Source: CAINVV01 sp963663005 (GTDB lineage Bacteria > Bacteroidota > Bacteroidia > Bacteroidales > Prolixibacteraceae). From it: 64,000 bases of DNA. A program made the translations under genes and the position numbers. Positions 35,801 to 43,073 of this stretch are shown here, one piece after another. Every line of letters begins with the position of its first letter. Positions within the stretch are counted from its first letter, which is position 1. The notes below the pieces were generated by a model. It was given only the letters and a program-made list of their open reading frames with translations. It searched no databases and was not told the DNA's origin. The stretch spans positions 496,001-560,000 of the forward strand of contig CAXXHH010000014.1 in the NCBI GenBank assembly GCA_963663005.2. Reading direction: 5' to 3'.

Positions 35801-36679
35801 AGGTTTGATTGTCTCTCCGGTGATCAGTTTGAGTTCTGTGGCTTTAATAACGAGCTCGAGCTGGTCATGAAATATTGCAGGAGTGGCCAGACCGATCATC
35901 TCATCTGCCTTGTATCCGAGCATTTTTTCGGCTGCCGGATTAAAAGTCTGAATGATGCCTTCCGCATTGGTAGAGATGATTGCCAACCCGGCATTTTCAA
36001 GAATAGCCTGTTGAAAATTTGACAATTGGAGTATTTCCCTGGTGCGTTGTTCGACTCTTTCTTCGAGGTTATGATTGGCTGTATTTAATTGTTCCAGCGA
36101 TTCACGTAAGGCATCTTCGCCGCGCTTACGTTCAATAAATCCGGATATGATATGTGAAATCGAATTTAGAATATCGACATCCTCGGCGAGCCATATCCGG
36201 TGAGTAAGGCAATCGTCAAATCCGATAAATCCCCAGTATCTGCCCCCAACTATCAACGGGACAACCAAAATTGAAAGTATATTTTGAGGCCGCAGAATAT
36301 CGCGTACCAATTCATCCGGAATTTCCTCAATGTCAGAGTAACAAATAACCTGATTCTTAAGAAGCGTATCAGTCCACCAGGGCATAACATCTGATGGAAC
36401 ACCCTGCAATTCATCAATTTGTGGCACTATGTCCGAGGCACACCATTCGTAGGTATTATCCATGGTCTGCGTCTCATAACGGTGCTCAAAAAGATAAACC
36501 CGGCTAACTTTCAAATAATTGCCAAGTTCGGCAAGAGAAAAATCCAGAAATTCGCTGAGATCATTTTTAGTGAGCGTGCGTCTGGAAATATTCGAAAGCA
36601 GGTTCTCGTTATTCAGGAGACGGAGAATGTGCTCCTCGTTATTCTTGCTCTTTTTCACACGCATATAATTTTTTTTCAT
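32870..36679 (-). CDS. Large multi-sensor histidine kinase with two GAF and five PAS domains
   Basis: A 1269-residue soluble kinase. Order: GAF (about 45-195, ending LNSISHIISGFIERKRGEDA), PAS (about 230-345), PAS (365-475), PAS (490-610), GAF (about 625-770, FYGPDSPNVKLV), PAS (785-900), PAS-PAC (905-1030, EGVWDWNTQ), HisKA with SMASHEFRTPLAS and HATPase (QDNGIGIPESDQ, GNGLGLNIVRES). No membrane segment; it should sense small molecules or redox state in the cytosol. Its stop lies 4 bases from the start of the receiver-kinase gene, and a response regulator gene lies 54 bases upstream, so the three form a likely signalling unit. The ligands cannot be told. Confidence 0.92.
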   Translation of the reverse strand: MKKNYMRVKKSKNNEEHILRLLNNENLLSNISRRTLTKNDLSEFLDFSLAELGNYLKVSRVYLFEHRYETQTMDNTYEWCASDIVPQIDELQGVPSDVMPWWTDTLLKNQVICYSDIEEIPDELVRDILRPQNILSILVVPLIVGGRYWGFIGFDDCLTHRIWLAEDVDILNSISHIISGFIERKRGEDALRESLEQLNTANHNLEERVEQRTREILQLSNFQQAILENAGLAIISTNAEGIIQTFNPAAEKMLGYKADEMIGLATPAIFHDQLELVIKATELKLITGETIKPDFEVFPSIIRHSNSNTSEWCYVRRDKRKIPVILTITSFEGTDGVIGGYIVVAMDISTEKSVIASLRESEERFHKMFHEHEAVMLLVNPITGDIVDANMSAEKFYGYNFSKLESFNISVINCLPLEDVHNEMRKAYNQKSNYFEFSHRLSTGEVRLVEVHSTPIEIDDEKLLFSIIHDITERKTAEQSLIWNEAFLKKMTESTPLAFLVVDNRTDEILYVNHQFCDIWGINHLEDRIRNHELKNNDIIPDCLPVLRDVPAFAESCKPLQDENNRVVVEDEIPFMDGRIIRRFSTQIRADGDKYLGRLYIFEDITKRKMLEQFLVVQRDLTTKLSATSDLYEALSMTLDSVFQIGEIDAGGIYLFNESCTELTLYAHRGLSEKFVKERSFYGPDSPNVKLVLEGKPVYGPYRSSVFPAFSNMKQDEIHSLAVVPFKYEDKVIGVFNLASSTSTQFYGNLQVSIESLAVQIGGTITRIRAENALSASQQNFKLLFDTIDDFMFILDANGNIIKTNSVVEARLGYETEELKNLNVLAVHPAERRDEAGFIVGEMLAGRALFCPVPLQAKNGTQIPVETRVVMGKWDGKDVLYGISRDITERQKAEAALRESEARWNFALEGSGEGVWDWNTQSNEVFYSTQWKAMFGYSNEEIGNGLDEWEKRVHPEDKEQVYSDLQKHISGETEIYRNEHRVLCKDGTYKWILDRGKVVARQKNGQPLRIIGTHSDITNAKLIEEALRSAVSKERELNELKSRFVSMASHEFRTPLASILMMSDSLMAYRTKMDDQQIVSKLQNINDQVQHLAKVVTDVMQVSKIQEGKMEFNPQSVDFIALISKVINDFNANKLLKNKIQLECNCGSLSMKLDSRLLIQVLNNLISNAIKYAQPNPIVKVKLAETNQEVLLSIQDNGIGIPESDQKNLFQPFFRAENVKKIQGNGLGLNIVRESVRLHEGNITFDSNLGKGSTFVVHLPKSLIQIEKQ

Positions 36680-36733
36680 CGTCTTTTGAGGGCATAGCCC
36701 ATGCTCGTTTCATAAGTCTGAAGGTTTTCACGA

Positions 36734-37705
36734 TCAATTTCTCAACTCATTAGGATCTAAATGACGTATAAAATCGGCTAGTTCCTGGTCTTTGCCCAAT
36801 CCCATTTTCATCTTTAACCGATATCTTTTTTTACGGACACTTTCAGGAGAGATGCTCAAAATAATACCAAGCTGATTTGAGTCGAGCTGCAGAAATGTAG
36901 ATGATAAAAGAACCATATCCTGCTTTTTCAATTTGGGATACTTAAGCAGGACATTCTTCTTAAATTCGGGATGCGTCTGATCAAATTTCAATTGAAAAAC
37001 AGTTTGGTTGTTTAGGAGAATGGATTTATTTCTGAGTTTATTCCGTAATTCCGTCAATATCTTATGTTGTTCGTCGGTAAGTCCTTTCTTTTGTAATGCC
37101 TCCGTTAACTGGCTGGACATCTGTGTCAAGGTCGTATTTATTTCAATAGTTCGCAGTGCATCCCGCATCAATTGCTCATGCTTCTCCTTCAACTGAGTAG
37201 CAATTTGTTCTTTTTCAGAGGTGACTTTATCCAACAAAGATTTCTGAACCACTATCTCATTTTCCAATCCGGATATCCCGTTTTGAAGCTCCCGTTCAAT
37301 GGATTCAATACCCATTTTTATTCTTGACTCCACGGAACGGTGTTTATCAAGCCTCACCTTCACCGCTCTTAACAATTCTTCAATGGAAAATGGTTTGATT
37401 AAATAATCATCGGCACCCAGGTCCATGCCTTCCCGAACGTTTTTGCGCTCGTCAAGGGCCGAGATAAATATAAACGGAATGGTTAAGTGGTTATGCTCAT
37501 TTTTCAATGACTGCAACACCTGAAAGCCATCGGCCTCGGGCATCATGATATCACATAAAATAAGATCGGGGAGATGCTCTTGCGCCAATTGAATGCCCAT
37601 GGAACCATTGCTTGCCTGAATAACTGAATAATTTTCCAGAATTAATACCTCGGCAATGCTCTCCCGAAGTTCAGTTGTGTCTTCTATAATTAAAATCTTA
37701 TCCAC
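36734..37705 (-). CDS. Response regulator with coiled coil and LuxR-like helix-turn-helix
   Basis: A 323-residue protein: receiver (1-120, acceptor Asp52 in LCDIMMPEADG), a long coiled coil (about 130-215) and a C-terminal helix-turn-helix (about 245-310, LDSNQLGIILSISPESVRKKR). The last motif is the recognition-helix pattern common in Bacteroidota LuxR-like regulators. It is the only DNA-binding regulator in the 22-41.7 kb signalling region, so it is a likely end point for one of the nearby kinases. The gene starts 54 bases before the large multi-sensor kinase in transcription order. Confidence 0.88.
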   Translation of the reverse strand: MDKILIIEDTTELRESIAEVLILENYSVIQASNGSMGIQLAQEHLPDLILCDIMMPEADGFQVLQSLKNEHNHLTIPFIFISALDERKNVREGMDLGADDYLIKPFSIEELLRAVKVRLDKHRSVESRIKMGIESIERELQNGISGLENEIVVQKSLLDKVTSEKEQIATQLKEKHEQLMRDALRTIEINTTLTQMSSQLTEALQKKGLTDEQHKILTELRNKLRNKSILLNNQTVFQLKFDQTHPEFKKNVLLKYPKLKKQDMVLLSSTFLQLDSNQLGIILSISPESVRKKRYRLKMKMGLGKDQELADFIRHLDPNELRN

Positions 37706-37814
37706 TTGGAATTATCAATTTATTCCAGACCAAGGTTCTGCAAATTTGTGCACCATTGATAAGGATTAAACTAACAAACATCAATGCGTTTTGTTAAACA
37801 GATCAGCAACTTTT

Positions 37815-38066
37815 TTATGCAATAAGATTATTTTCTGAGACTTGCTCCATTAAATAGACTTTCCCATTGCCACAAAGCCAAGCCCAGAACTCGAGACCTT
37901 CGAGCGCAGGAAGTGTATCCGGTTCTGCATTTACGATCTGAAACTTATCCAGGAAAAATTTATCCCAGGATTTAATAAACTTACCCCAAAAATGGTATAT
38001 CTCATCCTGCATTTCCATCTCTTCGGCGTCAATAGCCGCACCGTCGACAATTTTCACTCGTATCAT
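37815..38066 (-). CDS. Small acidic protein of unknown function
   Basis: An 83-residue protein, acidic at the N-terminus (DAEEMEMQDE) and with a Trp/Phe-rich middle (WGKFIKSWDKFF, LEFWAWLCGNG). There is no signal peptide and no membrane helix. It is 109 bases upstream of the response regulator gene on the same strand. The composition looks like a folded soluble protein, but no family is recognised. Confidence 0.6.
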   Translation of the reverse strand: MIRVKIVDGAAIDAEEMEMQDEIYHFWGKFIKSWDKFFLDKFQIVNAEPDTLPALEGLEFWAWLCGNGKVYLMEQVSENNLIA

Positions 38067-38215
38067 CAGACCATTGTTTATTTAAGTAGTTTGACCCGAC
38101 CTCTTACCAATTCAGATAGCTCTGAAATGATTCTTTGCTGGCAAAATACGGCAAAAATCTATAATCAATGATCATTCGAGCATGGTCATTTCGTGGACAA
38201 AATGACGATATTTAC

Positions 38216-38605
38216 TTATGCTTTCGTATTCTTTTGTTTCTGTTTGTGGCTGACAATAAACAAAATACCGACTATAACAAAGGGGAAAGCAACAATAAGG
38301 GCATCGAAGAGACTCTGGGTAACCGCAAATCGGTTTCGGCTATAATTCAACCAGAAAACAGCCACGCAGAAAATCGCCCCAAAAATGGTGTAGACGATCC
38401 CTCCCACGTACTCCCACTTCCAGGCAACAAGCAATAACGCAATCAAAATATAGGTGGGAATCAGATGAATCAAAAACCCAACTATCTGCTGCCAGAGGGT
38501 GAGATCAGGAGAGAAGGAATCCAGGGCGAACATACTTACGAAAAGTATGGCCAGAATACAGATTATTCTGGGTAGCCAGTGATAAAATTTAACTGAATTT
38601 TCCAA
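38216..38605 (-). CDS. Small integral membrane protein of unknown function
   Basis: A 129-residue protein with four predicted membrane helices (about 12-30, 38-62, 67-85, 98-120) and a basic end (KQKQKNTKA). Similar four-helix proteins of unknown role are widespread in Bacteroidota. It stands alone between the VOC gene and the small acidic protein gene, with 150-190-base spacers on each side, and a 14-bp palindrome lies about 110 bases upstream of its start. Confidence 0.75.
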   Translation of the reverse strand: MENSVKFYHWLPRIICILAILFVSMFALDSFSPDLTLWQQIVGFLIHLIPTYILIALLLVAWKWEYVGGIVYTIFGAIFCVAVFWLNYSRNRFAVTQSLFDALIVAFPFVIVGILFIVSHKQKQKNTKA

Positions 38606-38711
38606 GGTGATTGATTTAAATTGTAAAAGCTCAGACTTAGTTTGATCGCACAGGTATTTCGGGTTTCTAGTTCCTGTTTAACAAAATGAATCAATAATCA
38701 ATCTCGATAAT

Positions 38712-38725
38712 ATGACAAATGTCAT
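38712..38725. promoter_or_regulatory. Short palindrome upstream of the small membrane protein gene
   Basis: ATGACA and TGTCAT flank a 2-base centre (positions 38712-38725), a perfect half-site pair in a 190-base gene-free spacer. It could be a regulator binding site for the gene at 38216-38605. A chance palindrome is not excluded. Confidence 0.35.
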
Positions 38726-38795
38726 GTTTTGAAGCAACAGACATTTTAATATCAAATTTACATTCCTAAAAAAATAGAATTTTCAACCCGGCCAT

Positions 38796-39203
38796 TTAGT
38801 TTTCCACAAAAGGCGTAGTGACTTCAACTCTGTTGTTATCCGGGTCTAGTGTTTCAAATTCATAAAATCCGTCGCCTGTTTTCCTGGGACCATTTAAAAT
38901 CCTGTACCCGGCAGCTTCCAATTCTTTGGCCTTTTCGTCAACTTCACTTTTGGTTTTAACCCTAAATGCCAAATGAATAAGCCCTTTATGCTGTGTTATA
39001 ACCGTATCATTCAGGTTATCAGGAACACCTGGCATGGTCATAATTTCCAGTCCTGCTTCTGACTCAAAAGTCAGGAAATAACTGGAGAATTGCCTTTTCT
39101 CATTTGTGTATTTATTTCCGGAGACACCTCCGAAATGGTTGATATAGTAGGCTCGCAACTCCTCAGGTTTGTCGGTCCAGATTCCAATGTGGTTGAGTGT
39201 CAT
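38796..39203 (-). CDS. VOC-family (glyoxalase-fold) protein
   Basis: A 135-residue protein with the glyoxalase/bleomycin-resistance/dioxygenase fold. MTLNHIGIW at the start, LIHLAFRV in the middle and ETLDPDNNRVEV at the end supply the His/His/Glu metal ligands of one half-site set. The substrate is unknown; lactoylglutathione lyase, dioxygenase and resistance proteins share this fold. Its ATG overlaps the stop codon of the upstream CHASE kinase by 1 base (TGATG), so the two are co-translated. Confidence 0.9.
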   Translation of the reverse strand: MTLNHIGIWTDKPEELRAYYINHFGGVSGNKYTNEKRQFSSYFLTFESEAGLEIMTMPGVPDNLNDTVITQHKGLIHLAFRVKTKSEVDEKAKELEAAGYRILNGPRKTGDGFYEFETLDPDNNRVEVTTPFVEN

Positions 39204-41728
39204 CAGTTATTATTTGAATTACTTTTAGGTACCGTAAAGATAAACTTACTTCCCTGACCGAAGATACTTTCCACCCAAATTTTTCCACCGTTTTGCACCA
39301 CAAAATCCTTACACAGAACCAAACCCAGTCCGGTGCCTTTCTCTTTGTTGGTTCCCTGAGTTGTGTAAAATGAATTTTTGCTAAATAGCTTAATTGCAAT
39401 TTCCTCCTTAATACCTACACCATTATCGGCAACTTCAATCTCGATAAAGTCGCCGGAATCTCTTGATGAAATATTTATTATTCCATTCGCACGTGAAAAT
39501 TTTATCGCATTGGAAAGTAGATTTCTAAAAACGATGTCGATTGAATCCTCATCCGCATAAATCGAAGAATTATCAGTTATGTTGGTCAAAATCGTTACAG
39601 ACTTTCCACTGGCCACGGGTGAGAGGAGATCAATGTTCCGATGGATAATTGCATTGACCGGAATATGAGCCGGCTTCACTTCAATTTTATGCGCCTGACT
39701 CGAGGCCCATCTTAGTAAATTTTCCAACAAACTGAATGCATTTTGGGATCCTTGCATCAACGAATCCATGAACAAAGCCCGATCGGATTCCTGCAGATTA
39801 TTATCGTGATTGAGCAGCTCCAGAATCATAGAGATATTTCCGATTGGTCCGCGTAAATCATGTGCAATGATTGAGAAAAGCTTATCCTTCGTGGCGTTTG
39901 CCTCCTTCAAATTTGCCTCACTGGTTATTAGCTCGTCGTGAGCCTTTTTCTTGCTGGTAATATCCTCTTTTATTCCCAAATAGTGTGTGATAATGCCATT
40001 TGAATCAAATATCGGGGAGATCGTTGCAGCTTCCCAATAGAGTGTACCGTCTTTCTTTTTGTTGTGAAAAGTTCCCGACCACTGACCTCCGGAAGTAATT
40101 GTTTTCCAAAGAATTCGGTACTCCTCATCAGCCGTTTCACCGGATTTGAAAAGGTTCGGCCTCTGTCCAAGAATTTCGTCTTGAGAGTAGCCGGTGGTTT
40201 GAGCGGCCGTTCCGTTTACATATTCAATTTTCCCTTCCAGATCAGTGATGATAACGCTCACCGGACTCTGCACTACAGCCAAAGAAAGCTTACGTATAAC
40301 TTCTTCGTCCTGTTTGCGGGCAGAGACGTCTGTTCCGCTGGTTCTGATTCCAATTGAATTACCCGCGGCGTCAAAGATTGGCCTCCATGACACAGACAAC
40401 CAAAATTTGGATCCATCTTTTCGCTTGAAACGAGCTTCAAAATTAGACCCGCTTTCTCCCTGAAGTGCCTGAACGAAACGCCCCATTACCAAATCCAGAT
40501 CTTCAGGAGCAACGACCATCGACAAAACGTCAGTTGAAGCGATGCATTCGCTGGGAGTAAATCCGGTAAGAACTTCACAATAGGAATTCATCCAGAGAAG
40601 CTTTCCCTCTTTGCTAAACCAGGATTCCCAACTTGCTGAATAATTTGCAATTGCTTCAAATTGCTTTTCCCTTTCTTTTAAGTCGATCGTTAATGAATCG
40701 GCGATTTTTTGAGCCTTGGTGCGTGTGTTCAGAATCGTCAGAAACAGAAAGAATAGTAGTAAGCTGATAGATAGGCCACTAAATAGAACAAATAGTTCTT
40801 TGCTTTGAAAGGCGATAATTTGATCTTCTTTTTGCGTGAAGTGCATTGTCCATTGTCTGCCGCACAATTCCAGCGGCAAAGAATACTTTCTGAATGCTTC
40901 CTTGCTGAGATTACGGCTTTCTTTCCCCATACTGTTGTAAATAAGGATATTATCCGTAGCAGAACCATCGAAAATTTCCAGACTGATTCTATCCCTTCCA
41001 ATGAAATCCCATCGGCCTAAAATGCCCAGCATCAGGTCATTCATCCGATAGGGGCTATAGACCCAGCCCAAAATTGCGGCGCGACGCTGATCTATCGTTT
41101 CTATAGGCATGGATGACTTGTAGACAGGCACATACATTAGCGTTCCTGCCTGCTTATCCTTTTCGGTTTCCTGTACCAAAACAACCTTACCGGAGAGTGT
41201 GGCCATGTCTGAGTCCCGGGCTAATTCCATTGCTTTCCTGCGGATTGGCTCAGAAAACATATCGTAACCGAAAGCCCGGCGATTACGCTCTGAAAATGGT
41301 TCAATATATATTATCGAGGTGTAGAACGACCTGTCGCCGGATGGTCTGACCGTATAAGCCGGAAATCCCTCCTTCCGGATCGTTTCGATATGCTGCCTGA
41401 GATGATCTTTTGGTATAATCACGGAATACCCTGCTCCGAGAATACCGGGAAGCTTTTGATCCAGTCTTGCCTGATCATTAAACATTTTCCATCTCAGTCT
41501 TGTGACAGTATCCGATGCCTCGAAAAATGCAGCCGTAGTTCTCAAAAACAGCGCGTGTGCCTGCATTCTGACTGAAATTTTATGTACAATATCATCGCAG
41601 ACATCAACAAATTCCTTATCAGCCTGCTCCTCCGCCTCGCGATGTGTCAGCACCGTTGCCGCTATTGTAAGAAGCAATCCAATAAAAAAGATAGTCAATG
41701 CCTTCCATGAATTTTTGGCAATTCTCAT
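39203..41728 (-). CDS. Membrane sensor kinase with CHASE domain and two PAS domains
   Basis: An 841-residue kinase. TM1 (about 12-28), an outside CHASE domain (about 75-290, with FFEASDTVTRLRW, YTVRPSGDR, IYIEPFSERNRRAFGYDM), TM2 (about 320-340), PAS (355-475), PAS (480-600), HisKA with SIIAHDLRGPIGN and HATPase (ADNGVGIKEE, GTGLGLVLCKDF). CHASE domains bind small ligands outside the membrane; the plant cytokinin receptors use the same domain, but bacterial ligands are varied and mostly unknown. No receiver domain is present, and the nearest regulator gene on the strand is at 36734. It is co-translated with the VOC protein. Confidence 0.92.
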   Translation of the reverse strand: MRIAKNSWKALTIFFIGLLLTIAATVLTHREAEEQADKEFVDVCDDIVHKISVRMQAHALFLRTTAAFFEASDTVTRLRWKMFNDQARLDQKLPGILGAGYSVIIPKDHLRQHIETIRKEGFPAYTVRPSGDRSFYTSIIYIEPFSERNRRAFGYDMFSEPIRRKAMELARDSDMATLSGKVVLVQETEKDKQAGTLMYVPVYKSSMPIETIDQRRAAILGWVYSPYRMNDLMLGILGRWDFIGRDRISLEIFDGSATDNILIYNSMGKESRNLSKEAFRKYSLPLELCGRQWTMHFTQKEDQIIAFQSKELFVLFSGLSISLLLFFLFLTILNTRTKAQKIADSLTIDLKEREKQFEAIANYSASWESWFSKEGKLLWMNSYCEVLTGFTPSECIASTDVLSMVVAPEDLDLVMGRFVQALQGESGSNFEARFKRKDGSKFWLSVSWRPIFDAAGNSIGIRTSGTDVSARKQDEEVIRKLSLAVVQSPVSVIITDLEGKIEYVNGTAAQTTGYSQDEILGQRPNLFKSGETADEEYRILWKTITSGGQWSGTFHNKKKDGTLYWEAATISPIFDSNGIITHYLGIKEDITSKKKAHDELITSEANLKEANATKDKLFSIIAHDLRGPIGNISMILELLNHDNNLQESDRALFMDSLMQGSQNAFSLLENLLRWASSQAHKIEVKPAHIPVNAIIHRNIDLLSPVASGKSVTILTNITDNSSIYADEDSIDIVFRNLLSNAIKFSRANGIINISSRDSGDFIEIEVADNGVGIKEEIAIKLFSKNSFYTTQGTNKEKGTGLGLVLCKDFVVQNGGKIWVESIFGQGSKFIFTVPKSNSNNN

Positions 41729-42074
41729 TAAGCAAAATTTTAGTTTGTATCACTCCGAGTTATAAAGCCAATCAATTAGCCCCTTTTGTGGATCACCGGC
41801 CTAAATAATACCTATGTTGGTGAGAAGTAGTTTAGCTGATTTTCGCTTCCGTTGGACCCGTTGAAAAACAAATTATATACGGAGGAAACATCAGACGATC
41901 TAGTTTTGTTCATTGGGGGATCGAAATTTGGCGAACTTTGTGTGACTGCAATTTCAACTGGTCGCATCAAATCCATCTGGATGAACTGGTCGGAAAAATG
42001 AAAAGGATGATGCCAGTTAAGACATCATCCTTTTCATTTTCCCTTTGCAGGTATTGAACTATACCGTCATCGCA
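41729..42074. other. 346-base spacer without a gene
   Basis: No credible open frame. It holds the upstream region of the CHASE kinase gene (41729-41990), where no clear TAnnTTTG box was found, and the hairpin terminator described separately. A short direct repeat AACTGGTCG occurs near 41955 and 41984. Confidence 0.6.
41995..42040 (-). terminator. Long perfect hairpin terminating the polyproline-protein gene
   Basis: An 18-bp perfect stem (41995-42012 with 42023-42040) with a 10-nt loop lies 34 bases after the stop codon. The arm contains A-runs on the plus strand, which become U-runs in the minus-strand transcript, as expected for an intrinsic terminator. Confidence 0.85.
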
Positions 42075-42758
42075 TTATTTCTTCTTGTCATCGGTGACTT
42101 CCACATTAACTTCAACATCTTTCATCTGTTCCTTTGCAGGAAGCTTTTTCCTTACAATCGTAATTTTTTCGAGTCCTTTGCCAATATCCTTCTTGTCGTA
42201 GGAAATAATATCCTTGTTGTCGGGATCCATCGCGAAGGGGTCTCCGCCTGCAAATTTAAAAGATTTCATATGGAAAGGCGGCGGAGGTGGAGGTGGCGGT
42301 GGCATCATCATGTCGTCACCCATATTGTCAATGGTTGTGATTTCTCCACCCTGATTGAGGCGAATTACTTTTCGCATATGCTGCCCCCCTTTTCCTGAAT
42401 CGCTTCGGGTAAAGAACACATCAAAACGCTCAGGTGCGGAGCCATTTTCGCCAGCTTGGGCATGAGTGATTTTTTTGCCATCTTGAATGATGAGAAACTT
42501 TTTATCACCTGCACTTGCTCCGTCTTTGCCGTACTTCTTTAAAATTGAATCAACTTTAAATTGGACCTGCTTATCATCAGCAAGATTGAACGTTGTATCA
42601 ATTTTGGTTTCCTTACCGTTGTGACTTACCAAAACTTTCACGCGTTGTTCCTTCTTCTGCTGAGTCTTTTGGTCATTTGCTGCATTTCCTCCCTGACCGA
42701 AAGAAAAGGCAGTTATAGCCAAAAATAATCCTAAGAAAAATACCAGTTTCATAATCAT
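42075..42758 (-). CDS. Exported protein with nine consecutive prolines, function unknown
   Basis: A 227-residue exported protein (signal peptide to about residue 22). It has an Asn/Gln/Lys-rich stretch, then a folded core with VSHNGKETKIDTTF and FLIIQDGKKI, a segment DDMMMP and nine consecutive prolines (P153-P161) followed by FHMKSF, and a charged tail ending DDKKK. Translation of such a run normally needs EF-P. It is divergently placed from a two-component pair whose kinase carries a nine-proline run in its periplasmic part; a partnership is an inference. No family was recognised. Confidence 0.75.
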   Translation of the reverse strand: MIMKLVFFLGLFLAITAFSFGQGGNAANDQKTQQKKEQRVKVLVSHNGKETKIDTTFNLADDKQVQFKVDSILKKYGKDGASAGDKKFLIIQDGKKITHAQAGENGSAPERFDVFFTRSDSGKGGQHMRKVIRLNQGGEITTIDNMGDDMMMPPPPPPPPPFHMKSFKFAGGDPFAMDPDNKDIISYDKKDIGKGLEKITIVRKKLPAKEQMKDVEVNVEVTDDKKK

Positions 42759-42883
42759 AATTTTTTTAGTGACTAAATTAAATCTTTTTCACACGTAATT
42801 AAATTGTTTTTAAGAGGTCGTATGGAACTCGCAAACGGATTTACATCCCTTTTGTGGACTTATTCCATGCTCGTTTCACAATT

Positions 42884-42891
42884 CAAAAGTA
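42884..42891 (-). promoter_or_regulatory. Candidate -7 box for the polyproline-protein gene
   Basis: Minus-strand octamer TACTTTTG, an exact TAnnTTTG match, the same octamer as at the holB, hemerythrin and Rrf2 promoters. No good -33 box was found. Confidence 0.5.
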
Positions 42892-42977
42892 GTTTCATTT
42901 TGTACCCGGGAGCGTTAAGGTCTGGTAAAAAAGTGTTAAGGCTAAGTTAAAGTTGAATTCGAGGTTAAAATATTGCC

Positions 42978-42985
42978 TAATTTTG
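42978..42985 (+). promoter_or_regulatory. Candidate -7 box for the kinase/regulator operon
   Basis: TAATTTTG matches TAnnTTTG; a GTTG about 22 bases upstream is a weak -33 candidate. The transcript would start about 80 bases before the GTG at 43074. Confidence 0.5.
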
Positions 42986-43073
42986 GGTTATCAATTCTGT
43001 CAGTAATCTTCTTTGATAATGGAAGATACGTTGAGACAGATGGAATAATAAGGAAACCAGAATCATTTTAACA

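Larger units (their letters stand above)
42759..43073. other. 315-base divergent spacer with two candidate promoters
   Basis: No gene. It holds a -7 box for each direction (42884-42891 on the minus strand, 42978-42985 on the plus strand). The leftward transcript would have a leader of about 120 bases before the polyproline-protein ATG. Confidence 0.6.
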
